DNA from: Streptomyces sp. NBC_00358
Lineage (GTDB): Bacteria; Actinomycetota; Actinomycetes; Streptomycetales; Streptomycetaceae
Direction: 5' to 3'
Assembly: GCF_036099295.1 (NCBI RefSeq)
Contig: NZ_CP107976.1
Location: forward strand, 8,370,001 to 8,434,000
DNA: 64,000 nt
Shown: piece after piece, positions 33,541 to 41,053 of the stretch
How positions within the stretch are numbered: position 1 is the stretch's first letter
How the letters are laid out: every line of letters begins with the position of its first letter
The notes under the pieces: generated by a model
The model's input: the letters and a program-made list of their open reading frames with translations, nothing else
Told to the model about the DNA's origin: nothing
The model's database searches: none
Made by a program: the position numbers and the translations under genes

Positions 33541-34121
33541 GCCGTCACCCCCAGGCAGTCACGAAGTCGGATCAGACCGTCGCGCAGGCGGGTCTTGACC
33601 GTGCCGAGGGGGAGCGCCAGCAGCTCCGCCACCTCGCGATAGGTCAGCCCGCGGTAGTAGGCCAGCGTCACCGACTGGCGCTGGAGGTCCGTCAGCGTGC
33701 GCAGACAGCGACGTACCTGTTCACGCTCGAGCCGCGCCTCGACCTGCTCGGTCACCTCGTCGAACTCGGGCGTCCGGTCCAGCAGGGCGGCCTTGTGCTC
33801 CCGGGCCGCCGAGGCCTCGACCGAGCGCACCCGGTCCACGGCCCGCTGATGGGTGAGGGTGAGGACCCAGTTCATCACCGATCCGCGCTCCGGCCGGTAG
33901 CGGGCGGCGGTCCGCCACACCTCGACCAGTACCTCCTGGGCGACCTCCTCGGACTGTGCCCGGTCGCGCAGCACCCTGCGTACGATGCCGAGGACGGGGC
34001 CCGCGACGACGTCGTAGAGTGAGGCGAACGCCTCCTGGTCGCCCCGGGCGACCCGGGCCATGAGATCCGGCAGGTCCGGCTCCGCAGACGGGTTCCGCCC
34101 GATCTCCACGGCTTCCTTCAC
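33537..34121 (-). CDS. sigK: ECF sigma factor, SigK-like (with RskA partner)
   Basis: A 194-residue ECF sigma factor: region 2 has ARVARGDQEAFASLYD, EEVAQEVLVEVW and the DNA-melting helix; region 4 ends with LTYREVAELLALPLGTVKTR. Its gene is coupled to rskA, and four genes related to the M. tuberculosis sigK neighbourhood converge on it. A promoter motif CCAATCC-N16-CGGAT upstream is shared with that operon, indicating autoregulation and operon control. GTG start with CTGGAGGA nine to ten bases upstream. Confidence 0.85.
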   Translation of the reverse strand: MKEAVEIGRNPSAEPDLPDLMARVARGDQEAFASLYDVVAGPVLGIVRRVLRDRAQSEEVAQEVLVEVWRTAARYRPERGSVMNWVLTLTHQRAVDRVRSVEASAAREHKAALLDRTPEFDEVTEQVEARLEREQVRRCLRTLTDLQRQSVTLAYYRGLTYREVAELLALPLGTVKTRLRDGLIRLRDCLGVTA

Positions 34122-34159
34122 AGTGTGGTCCTCCAGGACGCTTTGACGGTTCGGAGGTG

Positions 34160-34187
34160 ATCCGAAGCCGGAGGGGCGGCGGATTGG
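34160..34187 (-). promoter_or_regulatory. Candidate SigK-dependent promoter of sigK-rskA
   Basis: On the minus strand CCAATCC (34187-34181), 16 bases, then CGGAT (34164-34160), followed by CACCTCCGA. It aligns without gaps to the motif at 28466-28494 before the FAD-CFA operon. Confidence 0.65.
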
Positions 34188-34277
34188 CCCGCGGCCCGGA
34201 AAAGTCCCCGGACGTGCCCGAAGACATCGGCGTGACGCGGTACGGGTGCCCCGAGGACCGCGGTCGGCCGACGGCGC

Positions 34278-34973
34278 TCAGACCTCCACCGACGGCCGCA
34301 GACCGTCGCGCAACTGGTGCAGACCGCGTCGCGAGTGGCTCTTGACCGTGCCCAGCGGCAACCCGGTGCGCTGGGCGATCTGCGTCTGGGTGAGGTCCTC
34401 GTAGAACGCGAGATGCAGGACCCGGCGCTGCGGTGTGGGCAGCTTGGCCAGCTCGTGCCGGACGAGGACCCGGTCGAGCGCCGCCTCGGGGCGGGTCCGG
34501 GTGTCGTCGGCGAGGACCAGCAGGGCGCCGGCCGCGCCGACCAGCTCGGTGCGACGGGTCCGCGCGGACAGTGCGTCGGCGATCTTGCGCCGGGTGATGC
34601 CGACGAGCCAGCCCGCGATCGTGCCGCGCTCCGGGCGGTATCCCCGCCCACCCCTCCATACGGCGAGGAACACCTGCTGGGTGACGTCCTCGGCCTCGCG
34701 CGGGTCGCCCAGCGAACGCCGGGCGAGGGCGTGGACGAGGGGCGCCCAGCGCCGGTAGGCGGCGGCCAGTGAGTCCTCGTCCCCGTCGACGATGCCCCGG
34801 GCCAGGTCCGCGTCGGGGACCGGGTCCGCGGCGGACACGGTGTCCGAGTTCGACACGGCGTCCGTGTCCGGGACGGCGTCCGAGGCGGAGTCCGGGTCCG
34901 ACACCGGGACGGCGTCCAAGACCGTGGCCGCGGATCCGGCGGTCTTCTGTCCGGCGGTCGGATCTGCGCTCAT
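34278..34973 (-). CDS. ECF sigma factor divergent from litR (LitS-like by position)
   Basis: A 231-residue ECF sigma factor. Region 2 contains VDGDEDSLAAAYRRW, EAEDVTQQVFLAVWRG and GTIAGWLVGITRRKIADAL; region 4 ends with LTQTQIAQRTGLPLGTVKSH. Residues about 20-55 form an unusual acidic low-complexity head of DA, SD, PD and TD steps, encoded by a repetitive stretch. No anti-sigma gene adjoins it. It is divergent from a LitR-type B12 photoreceptor regulator, like the litS-litR arrangement of S. coelicolor. ATG at 34973 chosen for AAGGAG upstream. Confidence 0.8.
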   Translation of the reverse strand: MSADPTAGQKTAGSAATVLDAVPVSDPDSASDAVPDTDAVSNSDTVSAADPVPDADLARGIVDGDEDSLAAAYRRWAPLVHALARRSLGDPREAEDVTQQVFLAVWRGGRGYRPERGTIAGWLVGITRRKIADALSARTRRTELVGAAGALLVLADDTRTRPEAALDRVLVRHELAKLPTPQRRVLHLAFYEDLTQTQIAQRTGLPLGTVKSHSRRGLHQLRDGLRPSVEV

Positions 34974-35056
34974 GGCCACGGCTCCTTGCTCCGGGCCCCT
35001 CCTGCGACGGACCCCGTGCATCCATGGTGTGAACGAGGGGACAGAGGCGACAACTC

Positions 35057-35089
35057 GCATCGTTTCTGCGTCGTATAGTCGCCGTATGG
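35057..35089. promoter_or_regulatory. Three 11-base direct repeats at the litR promoter
   Basis: GCATCGTTTCT, GCGTCGTATAG and TCGCCGTATGG follow each other with exact 11-base spacing (shared pattern nCnnCGTnTnn). They cover the TATAGT -10 hexamer (35074-35079) and run into the start codon of the MerR gene. CarH-type B12 photoreceptors bind as tetramers to direct repeats of about 11 bases, so this is a strong candidate operator for autorepression in the dark. Confidence 0.6.
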
Positions 35090-36084
35090 GTGAGAGCCGG
35101 TCGGATCAGGGGCGGGAACCGGGCGCGGGATCCACCGAAACCGGTGTCACCACCGGTGCGCTGGCCCGCCGCCTCGGAGTGTCACCGACCACGCTGCGCT
35201 CCTGGGACCGCCGGTACGGCGTGGGTCCCGCGGTCCGTTCCGACGGGCGGCACCGCCGCTGGGCCCCGCAGGACGTGGCGATGCTTGAGGAGATGTGCCG
35301 GCTGACCGCGGCCGGTGTGCCGCCCGCCGAGGCGGCCAGGGCGGCGAAGGGCGGGTCCGACGCGGTCGTACCCGAGGTCAGGACACCCGCCGACGAGCTC
35401 GGACCCCCGTCACCCGCGGCCGGTTCTGACCCCCTCGGTGACCCCCGGCAGGAGTGCAAAGGACTCGCGCGCGCCGTCGTACGCCTCGACGCGCCGTCCG
35501 TGGAGGAGCAGTTGACCTCGCTCGTCATGCGCCACGGTGTGGTCGTCGGCTGGGAGGAGGTGATGATGCCGACCCTGCACGCGGTGGGCCGCAAGTGGGA
35601 GTCCGCCGGGGACCGTTACGTGGAGGTGGAGCACTTGCTCTCCTGGCACATCTCCCGGGCCCTGCACCGCGCCTCCGGACCGGCGGAGCCCGGAGCGCCG
35701 GCCACCGGACCGGGTCCTGTGTTGCTGGCCTGCGTCCCGGGAGAGCAGCACAGCCTGCCGCTGGAGGCGTTGCACGCGGGGCTCGTCGAACAGGGCCTGC
35801 CCACCCGGATGTTCGGCGCCGCGGTGCCTCCGGAGGCGCTGACCGCGGCGGTACGGCGGCTGGGGCCGGTCGCCGTCGTGCTGTGGTCCCAGACCCGCTC
35901 CACCGCCGACCGTCCGCTGGCCCGGCACATCGCCGCCACCACCTGGGGAGTCAAGGGAGCCCGCAGGCATCCCGTGGTGCTTCTCGGCGGTCCCGGCTGG
36001 GCCGGACGGCCCGAACCGGGCATGCTCCGGCCGCCGGGACTGCGGGACGCGCTCACCACGTTGGCCGGCCTGGCCGGCGGCTGA
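35086..36084 (+). CDS. litR: MerR-family B12-dependent photoreceptor regulator, LitR/CarH type
   Basis: A 332-residue regulator. The MerR DNA-binding domain spans about residues 22-85 (LARRLGVSPTTLRSWDRRYG). After a linker a four-helix cap carries Trp171 and Glu182-His183, the W...EH set that covers the adenosyl group in CarH. The Rossmann part has GEQH with His222, equivalent to the cobalt-binding His of CarH. It should bind adenosylcobalamin in the dark, repress, and release DNA in light. ATG with GTCGCC upstream has no obvious ribosome site; the -10 TATAGT ends seven bases before it, so the mRNA may be leaderless. Confidence 0.85.
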   Translation: MGESRSDQGREPGAGSTETGVTTGALARRLGVSPTTLRSWDRRYGVGPAVRSDGRHRRWAPQDVAMLEEMCRLTAAGVPPAEAARAAKGGSDAVVPEVRTPADELGPPSPAAGSDPLGDPRQECKGLARAVVRLDAPSVEEQLTSLVMRHGVVVGWEEVMMPTLHAVGRKWESAGDRYVEVEHLLSWHISRALHRASGPAEPGAPATGPGPVLLACVPGEQHSLPLEALHAGLVEQGLPTRMFGAAVPPEALTAAVRRLGPVAVVLWSQTRSTADRPLARHIAATTWGVKGARRHPVVLLGGPGWAGRPEPGMLRPPGLRDALTTLAGLAGG

Positions 36085-36103
36085 CCGGCCGGGGCTCGGA
36101 CGG

Positions 36104-36862
36104 TCAGCCCACCGTCGGCGTCGGCGAGGGCTGCACGGGGAGCGAGGCACCGCCCGCGGGGAGCGAGGCACCGTTCGCGGGCGGCGTCAGAACGACCTCC
36201 GGCTCTCCGGGCTGCGGCGGCGGGGGCGTCAGATTGACCGCGGGCACCTTCGGGAGGGTCGTCTCCTGGATCACGATCTGGTTGAAGTTGACCAGTCCGG
36301 TCTTCTCCATCACGGTGATGTGGTCCAGCACGGTGTCGTTCGCCTGGTCGGCGAGCTGACGCACGAGGGTGTTCTCGGTGGTGGCGCGGATCTTCGCGAC
36401 GGTCGAGAAGATCTGTCCGTGCGTCAGGCGCAGGATGTTGGCGAAGTCGGTGTCGAACTTCTTGCCGGTGTCCGCGGTCAACGTCGCCACGAAGCCCTGC
36501 TGCTGCGGAGACGGCTTGTTGGGCAGCGTCACTCCGAGCTGCTGGGAGATCTTGCGGTCCGTGGCGTCGAGCGCGGCATGGCCAGAGATCAGGTGCTGCC
36601 CCGCCGTACGGACCGCCGGTATCGTCCCCTTCTGCAAGGCCAGCTGCCCCACCGGGTACTCCCACAGCCCCGCCGCGCGCACCTTGACGAGGAAGTCGCG
36701 GTCGGCCTCCGTCAGCGGCCCCGACGACGGATTGGCGATGATGCGGACCGGCGCCGTGGACGTGGTCTGAATCCCCAGCATGGCCGGATAGGCGAGCGCG
36801 GCCAGAGTCAACGTCAACGCGCCGGCCACGAAGAGTGTTCCCGCGTTCCGTGCAATGCGCAT
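36104..36862 (-). CDS. Exported DUF4142 protein
   Basis: A 252-residue exported protein with an N-terminal hydrophobic signal/anchor (about residues 7-28: TLFVAGALTLTLAALAYPAM). The DUF4142 helical domain (about 45-205) contains LTEADRDFLVKVRAAGLWEY and GHAALDATDRKISQQLGV. A proline-rich, repeat-containing tail (two copies of a GASLP unit) ends the protein. The family has a ferritin-like four-helix form and unknown function. ATG chosen for AGGAGG seven bases upstream; the longer frame lacks one. It lies between litR and photolyase and reads toward litR. Confidence 0.8.
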   Translation of the reverse strand: MRIARNAGTLFVAGALTLTLAALAYPAMLGIQTTSTAPVRIIANPSSGPLTEADRDFLVKVRAAGLWEYPVGQLALQKGTIPAVRTAGQHLISGHAALDATDRKISQQLGVTLPNKPSPQQQGFVATLTADTGKKFDTDFANILRLTHGQIFSTVAKIRATTENTLVRQLADQANDTVLDHITVMEKTGLVNFNQIVIQETTLPKVPAVNLTPPPPQPGEPEVVLTPPANGASLPAGGASLPVQPSPTPTVG

Positions 36863-37130
36863 TGAGCAGCCTCCTGGGGGGCGGGGCGGCTGTACCGGAG
36901 ACAGGGGGCTCAGGTCGGCCGCGCGGTGGATCCGGTAGGGATGGATCCGGTACGAGTGGTTCGGACGACCACCTATACGGCGGCACACCGGTGAGAAATC
37001 TCTACAACGGGTAAAATCCCTGGCAGTTTATATACCGCCTGGGACTCCCGAACACCGGGTCGCGGTCCCAGCGCTACCAGCGTCCAACAGTCCAGCAGTC
37101 CAGCGCTCCCATGCTCCAGCGGTTCTCCGG

Positions 37131-38504
37131 TCAGTCTCGGCCCCGGGCCTTCTTGAACCGGGCCAGTCCCTCGGACAGATCGACGATCGGGTCCGGGTAG
37201 TCGCAGGCCGCGCGGTCCGGACCCCGGAGCTTCCACGGCTCATGCACGGCCCGTCCCGCGATTCCGGCCAACTCGGGCACCCAGCGCCGGACATATGCCC
37301 CGTCCGGGTCGTACCGCTTGGCCTGGACCACCGGATTCAGGACACGGTTGGGCCGGCTGTCCGTGCCCGTTCCCGCCATCCACTGCCAGTTGAGCTGGTT
37401 GTTGGCCACATCGCCGTCCACCAGCAGATCCAGGAAGTGCCGGGCCCCGATCCGCCAGTCCACGTACAGCGTCTTGACCAGGAAGCTCGCGGTGAGCAGG
37501 CGCCCCCGGTTGTGCATCCAGCCCTCGTGGCGCAACTGCCGCATCGCCGCGTCCACCACCGGATAACCGGTCCGCCCCTCCCGCCATGCCTCGATGTCCT
37601 CCCGTGCCTCGGCGGACGAGCGCCAACGGTCGTGCTTGGTCCGGTAGTCGGAGGCCGACGCGTCCGGCCGGGCGGCCAGCACCTGGTGATGGAAGTCCCG
37701 CCACGCCAGTTGCCGTACGAACGCCTCGGCGCCCGGACCGTCCACGCCCCGTGCCCGGTGGACCAGCTCGACCGGCGACAGCGTGCCGAAGTGCAGATGG
37801 GGCGAGAGCCGGGAGGTCGCGTCGCCGGGCAGGTCGTCGTGGCGGTCCTCGTACGCCTCGACCCCGTCGCGCAGCCAGGCCGTGAGCCGCTTCCTGGCCT
37901 CCCGCTCGCCGCCCCGGGCCAGCCCCTCGGACACATGGCGACCAGCCGGTCGGGACGGGATCCCCTCCGAACCGACTCCGTCCGGCACCCGGACGATCCG
38001 GGGAGCCGCCGACGCCCTCCGCAACGGCTGCCGCGCCCAGTGCCGGTAGTACGGCGTGAAGACGGCGAAGTGGTCGGAGGACGCCGGAGTCACCGCGCCG
38101 GGAGCCAGCGCGGTGACCACGGCCTCGTGGACGTGCAGCCTGCGGCCCTCCGCCTCCAGCGCGGTGCGCAGCCGCTCCTCCCGGCGGCGCGCGTAGGCAC
38201 TGCCCCCCGCCGCCATGTGCACCTCGTCGGCGTCGGCCTCGGTGACCGTCCTGACCACCTCGGTCACCACGTCGCCCGAGCGCACCACCAGACGACCGCC
38301 GCGCTCCCGGAGCCCCGCGTCCAGGTCCGCCAGGCAGTCGGCGAGGAACGCCATCCGGTTCGGAGCGGTGAACCCGGCCTCGGCGACGGCCTCGTCGCGG
38401 ACGAAGAGCGGCACCACCGATTCCGAACCGTCGAGGGCGGCCCGCAGCGGCGGGTGGTCGTGGACACGCAGGTCGGAGGTGAACAGGACGATCGAGACGG
38501 TCAT
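37131..38504 (-). CDS. phr: Deoxyribodipyrimidine photolyase (class I)
   Basis: A 457-residue flavoprotein that uses blue light to split cyclobutane pyrimidine dimers. The N-terminal antenna domain begins VLFTSDLRVHDHPPLRAAL. The C-terminal FAD domain includes GYPVVDAAMRQLRHEGWMHN, SFLVKTLYVDWRIGARHF and DVANNQLNWQWMAGTG, all typical of the CPD photolyase group. ATG with GGAG upstream. The next gene upstream on the same strand (SDR/DUF2867) ends 90 bases away, so the two may form one transcript. Presence beside a photoreceptor regulator implies light induction. Confidence 0.92.
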   Translation of the reverse strand: MTVSIVLFTSDLRVHDHPPLRAALDGSESVVPLFVRDEAVAEAGFTAPNRMAFLADCLADLDAGLRERGGRLVVRSGDVVTEVVRTVTEADADEVHMAAGGSAYARRREERLRTALEAEGRRLHVHEAVVTALAPGAVTPASSDHFAVFTPYYRHWARQPLRRASAAPRIVRVPDGVGSEGIPSRPAGRHVSEGLARGGEREARKRLTAWLRDGVEAYEDRHDDLPGDATSRLSPHLHFGTLSPVELVHRARGVDGPGAEAFVRQLAWRDFHHQVLAARPDASASDYRTKHDRWRSSAEAREDIEAWREGRTGYPVVDAAMRQLRHEGWMHNRGRLLTASFLVKTLYVDWRIGARHFLDLLVDGDVANNQLNWQWMAGTGTDSRPNRVLNPVVQAKRYDPDGAYVRRWVPELAGIAGRAVHEPWKLRGPDRAACDYPDPIVDLSEGLARFKKARGRD

Positions 38505-38594
38505 GGGGGGCTCCGGGGCAGGGCTGCGAGGGGATACGGCGTCGGACTGCTTCGGCTCGGCCGGCTCGTGCGGATGCCTGGTCAGCGGGTGGGT

Positions 38595-40121
38595 TCAGTG
38601 GGTGAGTGCGGGTTCCTTCCGGCCGGTGGGAGCGTTCCTGGCGGCCCGCGCGATGTTGCGGGCCATGCCGCCGAACACGACGGAGTGGAACGGCGAGACG
38701 CTCCACCAGTAGAGCTGGCCGAGCAGCCCGTGGGGATGGAACAGGGCCCGCTGTCGGTAGCGGGTACTCCCGTCGTCCGTGACCTCGGCGTACATCTCCA
38801 GCCAGGCCAGGCCGGGCAGCCGCATCTCGGCGCGCAGCCGCAGCAGATGCCCCGGCTCGATCTCCTCCACGCGCCAGAAGTCGAGCGAGTCGCCCACCCG
38901 CAGCCGGGCGGCGTCCCGGCGCCCGCGCCGCAGCCCCACCCCGCCCACGGCACGGTCCAGCCATCCGCGCACCACCCAGGCCGACGGGAAGGAGTACCAG
39001 CCGTTCTCGCCGCCGATGCCCTCGATCACCCGCCACAGCGCCTCGGGCGGGGCGTCCACGGTCAGCTCGCGGAGGTCGGTGTAGAGACTGCCGCCGGCCC
39101 AGTCGGGGTCGGTGGGCAGCGGATCGCTGGACGTGCCGGGATACGAGGCCGACGACCACCGGGTGGTCACCTGGGCGTCGCGCACGCGCTGGAGCGCCAG
39201 GGCCACCGCGGCGTCGAATCCCATCGGGGCGCCCGGGGGATCGGGGACGTGGCGGACGATGTCGTGTTCGCGGCAGACGACCTCATGGCGCAGCGACTCG
39301 GTGAGCGGACGGGCGATGGACGCGGGCACCGGGGTGACCAGTCCGACCCAGTGACTGGACAGCCGGGGGGTCAGCACCGGGACGGGGAAGATGAGCCTGC
39401 GGGGCAGCCCCGCGATGACCGCGTACCGCCGCATCATCTCCAGGTACGTGAGAACCTCGGGGCCGCCGATGTCGAACGTGCGATTGACCTCCGCGGGCAT
39501 CCCGGCGCTGCCGACGAGGGTGCGCAGCACATCGCGTACGCCCATCGGCTGGATCCGGGTGTGCACCCAGCTGGGCGTCACCATCACCGGCAGCCGCTCG
39601 GTGAGATAGCGCAGCATCTCGAAGGAGGCCGAGCCGGAGCCGATGATCACCGCGGCGCGCAGCACGGTGGTCGGTACGCCGGACTCCATGAGGATGCGCC
39701 CCACCTCGGCCCGGGACCTGAGGTGCGGTGACAGCTCACGCTCGGGTACGCCCTCAGGGGTGAGCCCGCCGAGATAGACGATCCGGCGCACGCCCGCCGC
39801 GCGTGCCTGCTCGCCGAAGATCCGGGCGGCCGCGCGGTCCGTCTCCTCGAAGTCGTGGCCCGTGCCCAGGGCGTGCACGAGGTAGTACGCGACCTCGCAC
39901 CCGCGCAGCGCGTCGGCGACGGAGGCGGCGTCCGTGACATCTCCGCGCACGACCTGCGCCTCGCCCGCCCAGGGGTAGTCGCGCAGCTTGGCGGGGGAGC
40001 GGGCCAGACAGCGCACCCGGAACCCCGCGGCCAGCAGCTCGGGGACCAGCCGCCCGCCGATGTAGCCGGTCGCACCGGTCACCAGGCACCTCGGGGCGGT
40101 ACGGGCGTCGTCGTCGCTCAT
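38595..40121 (-). CDS. NAD(P)-binding SDR protein with C-terminal DUF2867
   Basis: A 508-residue two-domain protein. The first 320 residues form an atypical SDR with VTGATGYIGGRLVPELLAAG and, after it, DRAAARIFGEQARAAGVRRI. The last 170 residues are DUF2867 (START-like), with LYTDLRELTVDAPPEALWRV and WWSVSPFHSVVFGGMARNIA. Its activity is not known; relatives often sit with photolyase genes in light-stress loci. ATG at 40121 is preferred because GGAGGACCC precedes it; the ATG 24 bases earlier lacks a site. Confidence 0.82.
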   Translation of the reverse strand: MSDDDARTAPRCLVTGATGYIGGRLVPELLAAGFRVRCLARSPAKLRDYPWAGEAQVVRGDVTDAASVADALRGCEVAYYLVHALGTGHDFEETDRAAARIFGEQARAAGVRRIVYLGGLTPEGVPERELSPHLRSRAEVGRILMESGVPTTVLRAAVIIGSGSASFEMLRYLTERLPVMVTPSWVHTRIQPMGVRDVLRTLVGSAGMPAEVNRTFDIGGPEVLTYLEMMRRYAVIAGLPRRLIFPVPVLTPRLSSHWVGLVTPVPASIARPLTESLRHEVVCREHDIVRHVPDPPGAPMGFDAAVALALQRVRDAQVTTRWSSASYPGTSSDPLPTDPDWAGGSLYTDLRELTVDAPPEALWRVIEGIGGENGWYSFPSAWVVRGWLDRAVGGVGLRRGRRDAARLRVGDSLDFWRVEEIEPGHLLRLRAEMRLPGLAWLEMYAEVTDDGSTRYRQRALFHPHGLLGQLYWWSVSPFHSVVFGGMARNIARAARNAPTGRKEPALTH

Positions 40122-40330
40122 GGGTCCTCCGTCGGTCGTCGTCACCCCCCGCGGTCCGCCCCCCTCCCGGCACTCCCCTCCCTGAGCCCTCCTGGGCCCT
40201 CCTGGTCCGTCCCCCTCCGCCCTACTTGACTCCTTCCACGCCCGCGCCGCCCGCGGATGCGCCGGACGGTACGGGCCGCGCGCAGGACGTCCGAACGGGG
40301 GATGCGGCGGGACTTCTATAGGCTGATCAC

Positions 40331-40852
40331 GTGGCCAGACGAGACGACCGTGACGACCGGACGGGTGACCCGGACCCCGACGCGGGGCCGGAGCGGGAGC
40401 GGCCCGCGACGACGGATCTCCAGGCCTTCGCGGTCCAGCTGCGCCGTATGAACGGCGAGATCAACCGGCTGGTCCATGGATTCGCGGGGGAGCACGGTCT
40501 GCACGCGACGGATGTCCAGGCGCTCGCCGCGATCCTCGACGCGCCCGAGCCGCTGACTCCCGGCCGGCTGCGCGAGCACCTCGGACTCACCTCGGGTGCC
40601 GTCACGGCCTGCGTGGACCGGCTCGAACGCGCGGGGCACATACGGCGCGTCCGGGAGAGTCCCGACCGAAGAGTGGTCCACCTCCACTACGTGCCGGACG
40701 CCAGGTCGGCCGCGCGCGCCCACTTCCGCCCGCTCGCCGAGGCCACCGCGAACGTGCGGTCCGGCTTCAGCGAGGACGAGCTGTCGGTGGTCCTCCGCTT
40801 CCTGACGACGATGAACGAACAGCTCTCGGGAGTGCGGTCTCCGGGCCGCTGA
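40331..40852 (+). CDS. MarR-family transcriptional regulator
   Basis: A 173-residue winged-helix regulator: LQAFAVQLRRMNGEINRLVH, then LTPGRLREHLGLTSGAVTAC and the wing RRVRESPDRRVVHL. The first 25 residues are an Asp/Arg-rich head. It probably controls the MMPL exporter 200 bases downstream, whose promoter carries a palindrome. The GTG start has no ribosome site and TATAGG lies eight bases before it (40317-40322), so the transcript is probably leaderless. Confidence 0.82.
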   Translation: MARRDDRDDRTGDPDPDAGPERERPATTDLQAFAVQLRRMNGEINRLVHGFAGEHGLHATDVQALAAILDAPEPLTPGRLREHLGLTSGAVTACVDRLERAGHIRRVRESPDRRVVHLHYVPDARSAARAHFRPLAEATANVRSGFSEDELSVVLRFLTTMNEQLSGVRSPGR

Positions 40853-40995
40853 ACCCGCCCGCCGCCCTGATGGTGCGCGCCCACCAGCCCACCAGCCCAC
40901 CAGCGCATCCGCGCGTCAGGCAGCCGTCCAGGTCGCCGTCCTGGTGGGCGCCGGGGCCCCCGGTCCGGCCGTGGTCTACGATCTGGGCGCGAGAT

Positions 40996-41012
40996 ATCTC
41001 AATGATTGAGAT
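40996..41012. promoter_or_regulatory. MarR-type operator before the MMPL gene
   Basis: ATCTCAATGATTGAGAT is a perfect 8-1-8 palindrome. It overlaps another perfect palindrome, GAGATATCTC at 40991-41000, giving three ordered half-sites. Located 42 bases before the MMPL start, in an A+T-rich patch. Confidence 0.7.
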
Positions 41013-41053
41013 TGTCATTCGTTGAGGCACCTGCGTACGAACTCTGGAGAGCG

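Noticed and set aside
37242..39731. Open plus-strand frame of 829 codons opposite photolyase and SDR genes
   Set aside because: Repetitive His/Arg/Gly translation with no domain; the minus-strand genes have clear catalytic motifs.
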